Assembly (NCBI GenBank): GCA_029242325.1
Contig: JAQWUD010000038.1
Location: 164,791-228,790 of the forward strand
Source: Luminiphilus sp.
GTDB lineage: Bacteria > Pseudomonadota > Gammaproteobacteria > Pseudomonadales > Halieaceae
DNA length: 64,000 bases
Direction: 5' to 3'
The stretch's first letter is position 1. Every line of letters starts with the position of its first letter. Under the pieces are notes generated by a model, which was not told the origin of the DNA, searched no databases, and saw only the letters and a program-made list of their open reading frames with translations. The position numbers and the translations under genes were made by a program. This document shows positions 49,843 to 58,681 of the stretch, one piece after another.

Positions 49843-52353
49843 CTATCGCAGACCAGCTGTTTGCGCTGTGGTGCGCAGCTCGTCGCGATAACGATGTGCT
49901 GAGGGCAGATCCCCGGCCTCTTGGCTGTACTGGACCAATGCCGCCAGTACGTGGGGTTGCCCTGGTGCGGCGAGATGCGTTGACCGGAGGGTGGCAAGGG
50001 CATCTGCCAGGCGGCCTTGGTCGTGCTGGGCCACGGCGAATACGTAGTGGTAATAGCCCGGTATGTCTTCCAGTGCTGCGGCGCGTTCAAGCGCTATTAA
50101 TGCTGGTTCGCCATTGCCCTCACGAACCTCGAGCAGCGCTAGGCTGAACCACAGCGCGGCGTCGTTGGGATTGAGAGAAATACCCTCCTCGAGAACCTCG
50201 CGAGCGTCAGCCTCTTGTCCCTGTGCACGGTAAAGATCAGCGAGATTTACCCGGGCGGTGCTGTTCTGCGGGTTTTTGAGGAGGGCTGACCGTAACAGCG
50301 ACAGAGCGTTAGCGCTGTCGCCGCGCGCCTGTTGAAAATGGCTCAGCTGGGTCAGCACTGAGGGCATATCGAGATGCCGGGATTGAACCCTCAGATATTC
50401 ATTGAACAGCACATTGAGAGCATTATTGTCGTGCTGATCCTGGGCTACGGTCAGGTTGCTATTGCCAGCCGGGCCAGTGGAATTCATTCCCGCCAGCTGC
50501 TCAGCCGCCGCCATACGAACCGCAAGCACCGGGTCTTGGCTCAGTGGGAACAGTAATGTGAGGCGTTGATCCGGAGGCAGTTGTCCGCTCGCCCCAGTAG
50601 CCGCAAGCCGGATCAACGGGTCACTGCTGCCCAGCCAGACCGGCAAAGAGGGCACTAATCGTTCTGGCAACAGCCGACTCACATGCGTAATTGCAGAGGC
50701 GCGGAGCATGCCTGAGGCACTTTGATTGTTCGCGGTTTCGATCAGTGCCGGTATCGCGCGAACATCCCCCCGGCCTGCGGCGTGGAAAGCCCTTGCGGGG
50801 TGGGTTCGCCCGTCCTTGAACGTCACGCCCCAGTTGACCATCGCTGAGTACGCCCAATCGGCACTTTGGCCTGTATGGCATTGGTTGCACGCATTCGGGC
50901 TACCCGTGCTGAGCGACAAGTCGGGCCGCGGGATGCGCATGCTGTGATCCCGCCGGGCATCGACACCCATGAAGACCTGACTGGGCATGTGACAATCTAC
51001 ACACGCAGTGCCTGCCGATGCGATCTGATGGCGGTGGTGTCTGGTATTGTCGTAGGTGGTGGCCAGATGGCACTGGGCGCAGACACCGTTGCCTTCGACA
51101 ACGAGCTGGTTGCTATGGGGGTTATGGCAGTTGGTGCAGGCAACGCCCGCCTGATGCATTTTGCTCTGTATAAACGAGCCGTAGACATAGACTTCGCCGC
51201 GGATTTGACCATCGGGCCAGTACAAGGGTTCCTCGACTGTGGCGAGCCGGTGCGTGTCCAGTAGGGGCCTACCGTACTGGTACTCTCCCAATGTGCCTCT
51301 GCGAGCATGGCAACGTGCACAGGTATCGATTTGATTGGATGAGGCCAGCGGTTCGGTGCGTGCGGCAATGTCTGCACCCACGGACCAGCGCCAGTTGCCC
51401 CGTGCCTTGAGGCTCATGGCAAAGCCGGTCTGGGTTGCTGACGGCGAGCCGGCACTGGCTCTGCCGACATGCTCACTGCCTGGGCCATGGCACGCCTCAC
51501 AGCCCACATCGATCTGCTCGTAATGGGTATCAAACCGGTCGAGGACCGCATCATATTGCTTCTTGACGTCGGTGCTGTGGCATTCGGCGCAGCTGGTGTT
51601 CCAGTTGAAGAATCCACCCGTCCAGTGCAGCGGGTCGCCCGCAGCGATCTCCTCCTCGGGGTAGAGGTGGTACCAACGTTGCCCGCCCTCGCTTTTGGAC
51701 CTGGAATCCCAGGCCACCGAGAGGGCCTGCAGGCGGCCGTTTCCTAGGGGCAGCAAATACTGCTGCAGCGGCTCGACACCGAAGACGTATGCGACCGGAT
51801 AAGTCTGCAACTCGCCCGCTGCATTATCTGTCTTGATAAAAAAGGCGTCGCCCTCGCGGCTAAAGGTCGTGGTCACGCCGAAATGGTCGAAGGTTGCGTT
51901 GTTAAAGTCTCCCAGAACCGTCTCTGGCGTGGCCTCTTGCATGGCCAGGTCATGATGTGAGTCCGTCCAGTCAACCGTGGCCTGCTCGTGACAGCCGGCG
52001 CAGGCAGCGCTGCCCAAGTATGAACGCTCCTCAGCCGACGCGGATTTTAGGCTGAGGAAGATACTCAGCATCAGTGTTGCCAGGATCAGAAAACCCCGAA
52101 AGGTCTTTGATGCAGCCCGCCCAAATTTGCCATAGGCGCATGAGCTCCGCCTCTCAAAGCATGCGCGAGCACGCTGTTGATATCCGCGACGCAGGGGTCC
52201 GGGATTGCTGCTGGAAATCTTTGCTGCTGGCCGGTAAGTGGGTTGTGGACGGGGTACATTGGGGTAGCGAAACGCTTCAACGCCAACACAACCTGTCGGC
52301 GCCGCTGTTCTCTGTGCTTTGCCGCCGGCTTGGTGCGAGCGAGCTTGCGTCAA
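49843..52353 (-). CDS. multiheme c-type cytochrome (eight CXXCH motifs) with HEAT-like and TPR repeats
   Basis: CXXCH: CAGCH, CAECH, CEACH, CARCH, CTNCH, CAQCH, CVDCH, CNQCH; C-terminal TPRs. True start probably inside the ORF, near the signal-like KTFRGFLILATLMLSIFLSLKSASA. Confidence 0.88.
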   Translation of the reverse strand: MTQARSHQAGGKAQRTAAPTGCVGVEAFRYPNVPRPQPTYRPAAKISSSNPGPLRRGYQQRARACFERRSSCAYGKFGRAASKTFRGFLILATLMLSIFLSLKSASAEERSYLGSAACAGCHEQATVDWTDSHHDLAMQEATPETVLGDFNNATFDHFGVTTTFSREGDAFFIKTDNAAGELQTYPVAYVFGVEPLQQYLLPLGNGRLQALSVAWDSRSKSEGGQRWYHLYPEEEIAAGDPLHWTGGFFNWNTSCAECHSTDVKKQYDAVLDRFDTHYEQIDVGCEACHGPGSEHVGRASAGSPSATQTGFAMSLKARGNWRWSVGADIAARTEPLASSNQIDTCARCHARRGTLGEYQYGRPLLDTHRLATVEEPLYWPDGQIRGEVYVYGSFIQSKMHQAGVACTNCHNPHSNQLVVEGNGVCAQCHLATTYDNTRHHRHQIASAGTACVDCHMPSQVFMGVDARRDHSMRIPRPDLSLSTGSPNACNQCHTGQSADWAYSAMVNWGVTFKDGRTHPARAFHAAGRGDVRAIPALIETANNQSASGMLRASAITHVSRLLPERLVPSLPVWLGSSDPLIRLAATGASGQLPPDQRLTLLFPLSQDPVLAVRMAAAEQLAGMNSTGPAGNSNLTVAQDQHDNNALNVLFNEYLRVQSRHLDMPSVLTQLSHFQQARGDSANALSLLRSALLKNPQNSTARVNLADLYRAQGQEADAREVLEEGISLNPNDAALWFSLALLEVREGNGEPALIALERAAALEDIPGYYHYVFAVAQHDQGRLADALATLRSTHLAAPGQPHVLAALVQYSQEAGDLPSAHRYRDELRTTAQTAGLR

Positions 52354-52610
52354 TGCAAATACTCCAAGTGCGTGCTTAGGCCGCCATTACAGACAACACC
52401 ACCATGGGTTGCAAGGTCGATTTCGGGTTCAGAGTGGCGTCAATGCGTCGAGCGCCATCAAGTAGGCCGACCGGCAGGCTATCCATCAGGCCGTGGGGCA
52501 AGGTTGCAGACAACTCAGTGTCCGCCTAACGACTGTGTCACAATCGTTGCGTTGGCCGACGCCATCATTCTTTGCACCATGCTCTATAGTAAGACAGGGA
52601 GGGGTTCACA

Positions 52611-53312
52611 ATGCATATTGGTATTTTGCGCACCGATTCAGTCAGCCCGGAATGGGTCCCGACCTACGGTGAATATCCGGATATGTTTGAGCGCCTCCTG
52701 TCCGCCGAGGATCAGGCGCTGACGTTTACTACCTGGAACGTGGAGGCGGGCCACTTCCCCGACAATGTCGACGCTGCGGATGGCTTCCTGATCACAGGCA
52801 GTAAAAGTAGCGTCTACGACGATAAGGACTGGATCCGCACGCTTGAAGACTTCGTGCGTGAGTGTCATGCCGCGCAGCGCAAAGTCATCGGTATCTGCTT
52901 TGGACACCAGCTGGTAGCTCAGGCGCTTGGCGGCTCAGTGGGCAAATCGCCCAAGGGCTGGGGTGTGGGTGTGAATTGCTACAACGTTGACCGACAGGCC
53001 TTCGACGTGGCCGATGCCGACCAGGTCTGTTTACTTGCTTCACATCAGGATCAGGTGATAACGGCGCCCCCCGGTGCGAAGCGGATTGCCGAGAACGCGC
53101 ACTGTGAAGTGGCGGGAATGGCCCTGGGGGACCACATTCTCACTTTTCAGGGACATCCGGAATTTACGCCAGCCTATTCGCGGGAGATCATGACCTTTCG
53201 TCGAGAAATGATAGGCGAGCGCCGCGTCGCCCAAGGCCTTGACAGTCTCGAGCAGCGTCGACATGAGGGGGACCGTGTCGCTCGCTGGATGCTTGCTTTT
53301 TTTAAGCGCTGA
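52611..53312 (+). CDS. class I glutamine amidotransferase (GMP synthase-like GATase domain protein)
   Basis: GICFGHQLVAQALGG nucleophile elbow; FQGHPEFTPAYSRE catalytic His/Glu region. Confidence 0.9.
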   Translation: MHIGILRTDSVSPEWVPTYGEYPDMFERLLSAEDQALTFTTWNVEAGHFPDNVDAADGFLITGSKSSVYDDKDWIRTLEDFVRECHAAQRKVIGICFGHQLVAQALGGSVGKSPKGWGVGVNCYNVDRQAFDVADADQVCLLASHQDQVITAPPGAKRIAENAHCEVAGMALGDHILTFQGHPEFTPAYSREIMTFRREMIGERRVAQGLDSLEQRRHEGDRVARWMLAFFKR

Positions 53313-53315
53313 GGG

Positions 53316-53756
53316 TTACCACTCGCCGATATTTTCCATGGACTCCCAGGGTTCCTGTGGTGGTAGCGCGTCACCCGATTGCAGTAGTTCAATCGAAATG
53401 CCATCGGGTGAGCGAATAAAAGCCATCCTACCGTCTCGGGGTGGACGATTCAGTGTGACGCCGTTGTCGAGAAGCCGCTGGCAGGTCGCGTAAATATCAT
53501 CAACTTGATACGCGAGGTGCCCAAAATTGCGGCCACCGTCGTAGGCTTCTGGATCCCAGTTGTAGGTGATCTCAACCAGCGGTGCCTGCCGGGTTCTCGC
53601 GCCTTCAAGATCATCGGGTGCGCTGAGGAAAACGAGAGTGAAGCGCCCCGCGTCATTATCGTAACGATAAGCCTCAACCAATCCCAACTTGTCGACAAAA
53701 AAGTCGAGGGTGTCATCGAGGCTGGCGGCGCGGATCATGGTGTGAAGGTAGCGCAT
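53316..53756 (-). CDS. VOC/glyoxalase I-like protein
   Basis: YLHTMIRAASLDDTLDFFVDKLGLVEAYRYDND, VEITYNWDPEAYDGGRNFGHLAYQVDDI, FIRSPDGISIELLQ. Confidence 0.9.
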   Translation of the reverse strand: MRYLHTMIRAASLDDTLDFFVDKLGLVEAYRYDNDAGRFTLVFLSAPDDLEGARTRQAPLVEITYNWDPEAYDGGRNFGHLAYQVDDIYATCQRLLDNGVTLNRPPRDGRMAFIRSPDGISIELLQSGDALPPQEPWESMENIGEW

Positions 53757-53868
53757 GCGGTTCTCCCAAATTTCAGATCCTGATTTTAGGCCAAGTTGCC
53801 ATTTGCTGGGGAAGACTGCGATACACTGCGCGGCCCCTGACTCATCACACTCTCCGGATTAATGCCTT

Positions 53869-54771
53869 ATGTGGTTCCGCTCGCTTCGCCCCTATCGCTT
53901 ACCCAATCGCCTTGGCATAGATGCCGAGGAGCTGGAGCGGCGCCTGCAGTCGCGCACTTTTTCAGCCTGCGCGCCTGCTCAGGCAAGCAGTATGGGCTGG
54001 GTGCCGGCGCTGGATGATGCCGCGTCTGCGCTGGTGCATGCGGCCGGTTCCTATTGGATGGTGCGTCTCAAGCGAGAGGAAAAGTTACTGCCTGCGACGG
54101 TGGTAAGGGAACAGGCCAACGAGCGGTGCGCGCAAATTGCGAAGGCTCAGGGGCGCAAGGTCAGCCGTCGCGAGCGGCTTGCCGTAACGGATGAGGTCAC
54201 CCAGGAACTGCTTCCGCGAGCTTTCTCGCGCTCAAGTACGATCCGTACCATCATCGCAGATCAAGCCGGCTGGATTTGGATAGACAGCAGTAGCGCGGGA
54301 CGATCAGAACAGGTGCTCAATCATTTGCGCGAGGCTTTGGGGAATCTGCCTGCGCTCCTCCCTAAAACGCAGAAAGCGCCTGCCCATGTGATGACGCAGT
54401 GGCTTTTACACCAGGCCATACCAGACAATATAGAGCTAGCTGACGAGGCCGACTTTGCCGATCAGCGTGACGAAGGCAGTTCTATAAAGGTTCGCGGTGT
54501 GCCCCTCGACAGCGAAGAGGTGCTGGCCCATCTGTCTTCGGGGCATCAGGTCGTCAAATTGGCGCTGGAGTGGGGGAATCGTGTTGCGGCAGTTGTCGAT
54601 AAAGATCTGTCGCTACGGCGCCTGAAATTCAGCGACGCTATTCGCGAAGTCAACGACGAGCTGATCGAAGACCCCTTCGCTCGCGCGGACGCCGACTTTC
54701 TGATCCTTTGCGAGATCCTCGACGGCTTGCAGGGCAACTTGCTCAAAGCGTTTGGTGGGATTGCTGAATGA
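53869..54771 (+). CDS. rdgC: recombination-associated protein RdgC
   Basis: MWFRSLRPYRL N-terminus and overall 300 aa RdgC-like composition. Confidence 0.9.
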   Translation: MWFRSLRPYRLPNRLGIDAEELERRLQSRTFSACAPAQASSMGWVPALDDAASALVHAAGSYWMVRLKREEKLLPATVVREQANERCAQIAKAQGRKVSRRERLAVTDEVTQELLPRAFSRSSTIRTIIADQAGWIWIDSSSAGRSEQVLNHLREALGNLPALLPKTQKAPAHVMTQWLLHQAIPDNIELADEADFADQRDEGSSIKVRGVPLDSEEVLAHLSSGHQVVKLALEWGNRVAAVVDKDLSLRRLKFSDAIREVNDELIEDPFARADADFLILCEILDGLQGNLLKAFGGIAE

Positions 54772-54986
54772 GTGATGTCCTGCCCGGCCGTTACCGACAC
54801 TACAAAGGCAATGATTACATCGTAATCGGTACAGCGCGGCATTCCGAGACAGGTGAAGTGCTGGTGGTTTACCGGCCTGATTACGGCGATCGCGCATTGT
54901 GGGTGCGACCAATGTCCATGTTTCAGGAGTCAGTTGAAACCGCCGACGGCATGAAGCCGCGTTTTACCCTGATTGGCGAGTCTTGA
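54768..54986 (+). CDS. DUF1653 family protein
   Basis: PGRYRHYKGNDYIVIGTARHSETGEVLVVYRPDYGDRALWVRPMSMFQESV. Confidence 0.9.
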   Translation: MSDVLPGRYRHYKGNDYIVIGTARHSETGEVLVVYRPDYGDRALWVRPMSMFQESVETADGMKPRFTLIGES

Positions 54987-54990
54987 TCAG

Positions 54991-55432
54991 TTAGGGCTCC
55001 GTTTTCCAGAGTCGTGTCATTTCAAGATATAGGTATGACGCGGTCCAGGTGATTAAAGCGAATCCCGTTAGCGCTTCCATTCCGGCAAGCAAACGAACCG
55101 GCCCGGTGGGCACGATGTCCCCAAAGCCCACCGTGGTAAGGGCGGCGTAGGAGAGGTAAAGGTAGTCTGCGATCGAGCCTTCGAAGTTGCCCTCGAGCGA
55201 GCCGAAACCTGAGCTGAGGGATATCCTGTACGCCATAGCAAACAGCGCGACTTCTAAAGAACGCGCCACCAGAGACACCATAACCTAAGCGAATCTGGGG
55301 GAATCGTATCGCCAGCGTGGAGCCGTGATTAAGGTGTTGCAGGAACAGGTAATGCACCGAGGTCGACAGTAATACGGTCAGCAAGATGACGGCCAAATTT
55401 CCGACCTGCGCGAGCAATGAATGTGCAATCAT
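54991..55432 (-). pseudogene. two-TM potassium channel-like gene (Ion_trans_2 type), split by an apparent frameshift
   Basis: N-terminal TM in the frame starting MIAHSLLAQVGNLAVILL; selectivity filter TTVGFGDIVP in a different frame (ORF 54991-55281). Confidence 0.65.
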
Positions 55433-55585
55433 GACCGTCTGTCTCCTTGCGCTGTGTGCTTGAGGAAGGCCGAAAAGATCCCATACGCCGCTCTTGAAAG
55501 AGCATGCCCGCTTCACACGGCACAAAGTTTCGCAGTACACGACAGATTCGACTAAGCTCAAACCTCCTAGCAGAGGGTCAGGGTT

Positions 55586-56053
55586 ATGTGGATACGAAAT
55601 TTGATGCTGGCGACGTTGTTTTTAAGCGCCTCTCACGTGTTTGCGCAAGGCAGTGAATCCCTGCCCGCCGGGTCTTCTGCATTTGTACTGATAGCTCGAT
55701 TACACGCCTTGCCGGGGCAGGCCGACAAGGTGGTCGCGTTATCGAGCGCAGTGGACAAAAAGGTAGAGGCGGGCGAGCCCGGCATGCTACTTCATACCTT
55801 TGATCAGGATCCGCGCGATCCTCAGGGCTTCGTTTGGACAGAAGTCTATGAAAATAGTGACGCACTGATTTTTCACCTCAACAACGCTGACCTCGCGGCC
55901 TACCTTGAGGCGGTGTCGCCACTGTTAGATGTATTTACGATTGAGCTCTATGGCGCTGTATCTGATGACGCGGTTGCCGCTCTAAGCGCAACCGAAACCC
56001 CCGTGACACATTACGCCAATCTGCTGGGTTACATTCGGGACCTGACGCCATGA
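55586..56053 (+). CDS. secreted antibiotic biosynthesis monooxygenase (ABM)-like protein
   Basis: Signal peptide; FVLIARLHALPGQADKVVAL...EPGMLLHTFDQDPRDPQGFVWTEVYENSDALIFHLNNADL. Confidence 0.75.
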   Translation: MWIRNLMLATLFLSASHVFAQGSESLPAGSSAFVLIARLHALPGQADKVVALSSAVDKKVEAGEPGMLLHTFDQDPRDPQGFVWTEVYENSDALIFHLNNADLAAYLEAVSPLLDVFTIELYGAVSDDAVAALSATETPVTHYANLLGYIRDLTP

Positions 56054-56421
56054 GTGAATCTTCAACTGAGCCCGCATCGCAAAATGGCATCGACCTGGGT
56101 GCACTCGCGCACGCGATAGCGGGCGTGTCTGCGGTGGTGCTCGGCGGGTTGATGTACACCCGGCCTTGGGCAAAGGATTTATTTGCGCTGTTGATGATCG
56201 TGGCAGCAGTCAGCGCCGTTTATTTTTCCTGGAGGCATGCGGCGTGGGTCACTGGGCACTGGCTGGCGATGGTGCCGGTGACGGGAGTGATCCTTGGCTA
56301 CCTAGGATGGGCATGGGGGTTTACCCTGGCTTATGTGACCTTGTGGATCGCCTTTATTCATTTTGTGATTCGCGGCGCAAAGTCATTACGCTCGCCCGCT
56401 GCAGGGCAAGACAGTGCCTAG
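56050..56421 (+). CDS. hypothetical membrane protein
   Basis: ATGA overlap with ABM gene; several predicted TM segments. Confidence 0.65.
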   Translation: MSESSTEPASQNGIDLGALAHAIAGVSAVVLGGLMYTRPWAKDLFALLMIVAAVSAVYFSWRHAAWVTGHWLAMVPVTGVILGYLGWAWGFTLAYVTLWIAFIHFVIRGAKSLRSPAAGQDSA

Positions 56422-56475
56422 CCGCCCAGAGTTCCATCGAGAGGCAAGGTCGCGATATTGATAGAGGCAATCGTT

Positions 56476-56937
56476 ATGAGCAAAGTAGTGGATCGGTTTT
56501 ATGAGGCTATCCGCACAGGAGACACCCCGACGCTGGATGCTGTCATCGCTGAAGATTTTTGTTTGATCTGTCCAACTCAGAATCACGTGCTTTCCGGAAT
56601 CTACGAGGGTAAGCGGCGTTTTTTCGAGGAGGTCACGCCGCATGTGTTTGGTTGTGTCAACCCGGAGGATATTACGTTTTGCGGAGAGCACCGGGTGATT
56701 GTCGAGGCGGGAGAAGTCGTAGTTACCATGGCACAGAATGAGGGGCTTGCGCTGACCGGTGAACGTTATGATCAAACCTACCTCCATATTTTCAAGATCC
56801 GAGATGGTCAGATACACGCGTTAATAGAAGGGTTCGATACCGCGTTGGCAAATCTCGCATTATGGGGAGGGCGTGAACCCCTGGTTCCCGACGCGCCGGC
56901 AGCCCTTGCCAATGTCGACCGTTTTCAGCGGGCTTGA
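56476..56937 (+). CDS. NTF2/SnoaL-like protein
   Basis: VVDRFYEAIRTGDTPTLDAVIAEDFCLICP... pattern typical of the SnoaL-like fold. Confidence 0.7.
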   Translation: MSKVVDRFYEAIRTGDTPTLDAVIAEDFCLICPTQNHVLSGIYEGKRRFFEEVTPHVFGCVNPEDITFCGEHRVIVEAGEVVVTMAQNEGLALTGERYDQTYLHIFKIRDGQIHALIEGFDTALANLALWGGREPLVPDAPAALANVDRFQRA

Positions 56938-57028
56938 TATAACGCCCTTCACCCTGTCGCTGTGCTAAGGCTGAACCCGCTGCGATGGGTTGTTCACCAC
57001 GGGGCATTTACCGTCCACCTTGCCTGAG

Positions 57029-57376
57029 TCAAAAGGCCCTCATGGCGCCCAGTGTTTCCGTCAGCCAATCACCAGTTTGCGTCGTTTTCATGCCGCAGAT
57101 CATCCAATACGGCTTGCCACTCCAGGAGCTTCCGCTGGCCAGGTGCTCAATGAATTGTTCTGCGGAATATCCGTAGCGCTTGCCCTGCGCATATTTCCGC
57201 TCAAGATGCTTGGCAGCTTCCTGCGCTGAGTATTGGCTGCCATTGCGATCAAATTGACAGCCGCTCTCGGCGATCGCTTGGATCAGCGCCCGAATCTCAG
57301 TTTCAGCAGCTCCTGCGGCAACCATCGACGTAACAAGCGCCAGCGCCAAAAAAGCGGTCCGGGCTTGGCGGATCAT
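57029..57376 (-). CDS. DUF5329-like secreted protein
   Basis: Signal peptide; EIRALIQAIAESGCQFDRNGSQYSAQEAAKHLERKYAQGKRYGYSAEQFIEHLASGSSWSGKPY. Confidence 0.75.
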   Translation of the reverse strand: MIRQARTAFLALALVTSMVAAGAAETEIRALIQAIAESGCQFDRNGSQYSAQEAAKHLERKYAQGKRYGYSAEQFIEHLASGSSWSGKPYWMICGMKTTQTGDWLTETLGAMRAF

Positions 57377-58230
57377 CTGATACTGCGCCGTAAAGTGGCG
57401 AAGAGAGGATTATGGTCTGACGTGGTGACGGGTATCGACTGCGTGAACTGCCAGGCGAGCCCGCGCACATAAATATGATCTAACGGTCTGCCGAAGCTGG
57501 TGGTGCGATGATCGGGGGCGAACGGAATGGCCTTTAGTTGAAGTTGGGATGTCATCAGGTCGAGGATCTCCTGCCGGGCACCGCTCCATGAGTTCAGGTC
57601 ACCCGCGAAAATGACCGGCCCAGGGTGGGCGGCGATCAGATCGCCTGCTTGAGTCAATTGGGCGCGATACGCCTCCACGCCCAGACTGAAATTGATGGCG
57701 TGCAGATTCACAGTGAGCAGTGTCTCGCCAGTGTCTTCCAGCGGATAGAGCGTGATGCTGGTCGCCTTGGGCGTCCTCAACCAGGGTTCGAGAGCAGTGA
57801 GATGGCAGTGCACGGTGTGAGGGACTCTGGCTAATGTGAGTACGCCGGTTTCTATTTCGTTTTGAACGTAACCCCGGACAAAGGCGTCTGCGAACGACTG
57901 CTCAATCGCCACCTGCGCTTTGCGCAGTGGAACCGCTTCCTGCAGGAAGATCAGATCAGCTTTGTTGGCAAATGCAGCGAATTCTCTGACTAAGTCGGTG
58001 TGCCCGGCTTTCTGCACATTCCAGTTGAATACCGTAAAGGGGCTCGCCAATGCAGCGCCCCCGGACCGCTCTCGTCCACGTGAGAGCGCCCCGGCACATT
58101 CCGCCGCGCGATCAGCCGGAACAACCAATGGCCAATTCTCTTCAGCCTGACAACAGCCCCCCACAAACAGGGCTAACACGCCACGGCGCAGCGAAGTTAG
58201 GCTGGATCTTGCGCTACGAGGTAACGGCAT
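57373..58230 (-). CDS. endonuclease/exonuclease/phosphatase family protein
   Basis: FTVFNWNVQKAG, LIFLQEA, VIFAGDLNSWSGAR, HRTTSFGRPLDHIYVRGL, TTSDHNPLFA. Confidence 0.88.
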   Translation of the reverse strand: MPLPRSARSSLTSLRRGVLALFVGGCCQAEENWPLVVPADRAAECAGALSRGRERSGGAALASPFTVFNWNVQKAGHTDLVREFAAFANKADLIFLQEAVPLRKAQVAIEQSFADAFVRGYVQNEIETGVLTLARVPHTVHCHLTALEPWLRTPKATSITLYPLEDTGETLLTVNLHAINFSLGVEAYRAQLTQAGDLIAAHPGPVIFAGDLNSWSGARQEILDLMTSQLQLKAIPFAPDHRTTSFGRPLDHIYVRGLAWQFTQSIPVTTSDHNPLFATLRRSIR

Positions 58231-58255
58231 AGTGAGGGGCGTATCGGGTTGGTGG

Positions 58256-58663
58256 TCAGCGTGTTTGCTGGGTGCTCCGTATCACCAGCTCATGGCGCTT
58301 GATCTTCCAGCCCTCGTCTGCTCGGACAAAGTCGGTCAGGTAGGTTGCCCATAAAGTTAAGGTGCCACTGCCATCCTGAAGCACGTGGAGCGCTTGCACG
58401 TCGGCTCTGGCCGACGCAGTGTCACCCGAGACCGTTGCGAGTTGCGGGCTCATTAGGTGTTGCGTCGCGGAGAAGGCCTTCAGCTGATTCTCGACGGATT
58501 CGGCCCATTGGTCGGCGCTATGCACAACGGATTCGCTAAATCCAACGATTTCGACATCATCCGCGAAGCAGGCACGATAGCGGTCCATGTCGCGGTCGTC
58601 GACAGCCGCTGCATAGGACAGCATCACATCCTGCAATGCCTGCCGGTCTTCACTCTGACTCAT
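58256..58663 (-). CDS. NTF2/SnoaL-like protein
   Basis: LQDVMLSYAAAVDDRDMDRYRACFADDVEIVGFSE...; next to Rieske oxygenase gene. Confidence 0.8.
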   Translation of the reverse strand: MSQSEDRQALQDVMLSYAAAVDDRDMDRYRACFADDVEIVGFSESVVHSADQWAESVENQLKAFSATQHLMSPQLATVSGDTASARADVQALHVLQDGSGTLTLWATYLTDFVRADEGWKIKRHELVIRSTQQTR

Positions 58664-58681
58664 AACCGGTGCTCCCTGTTT

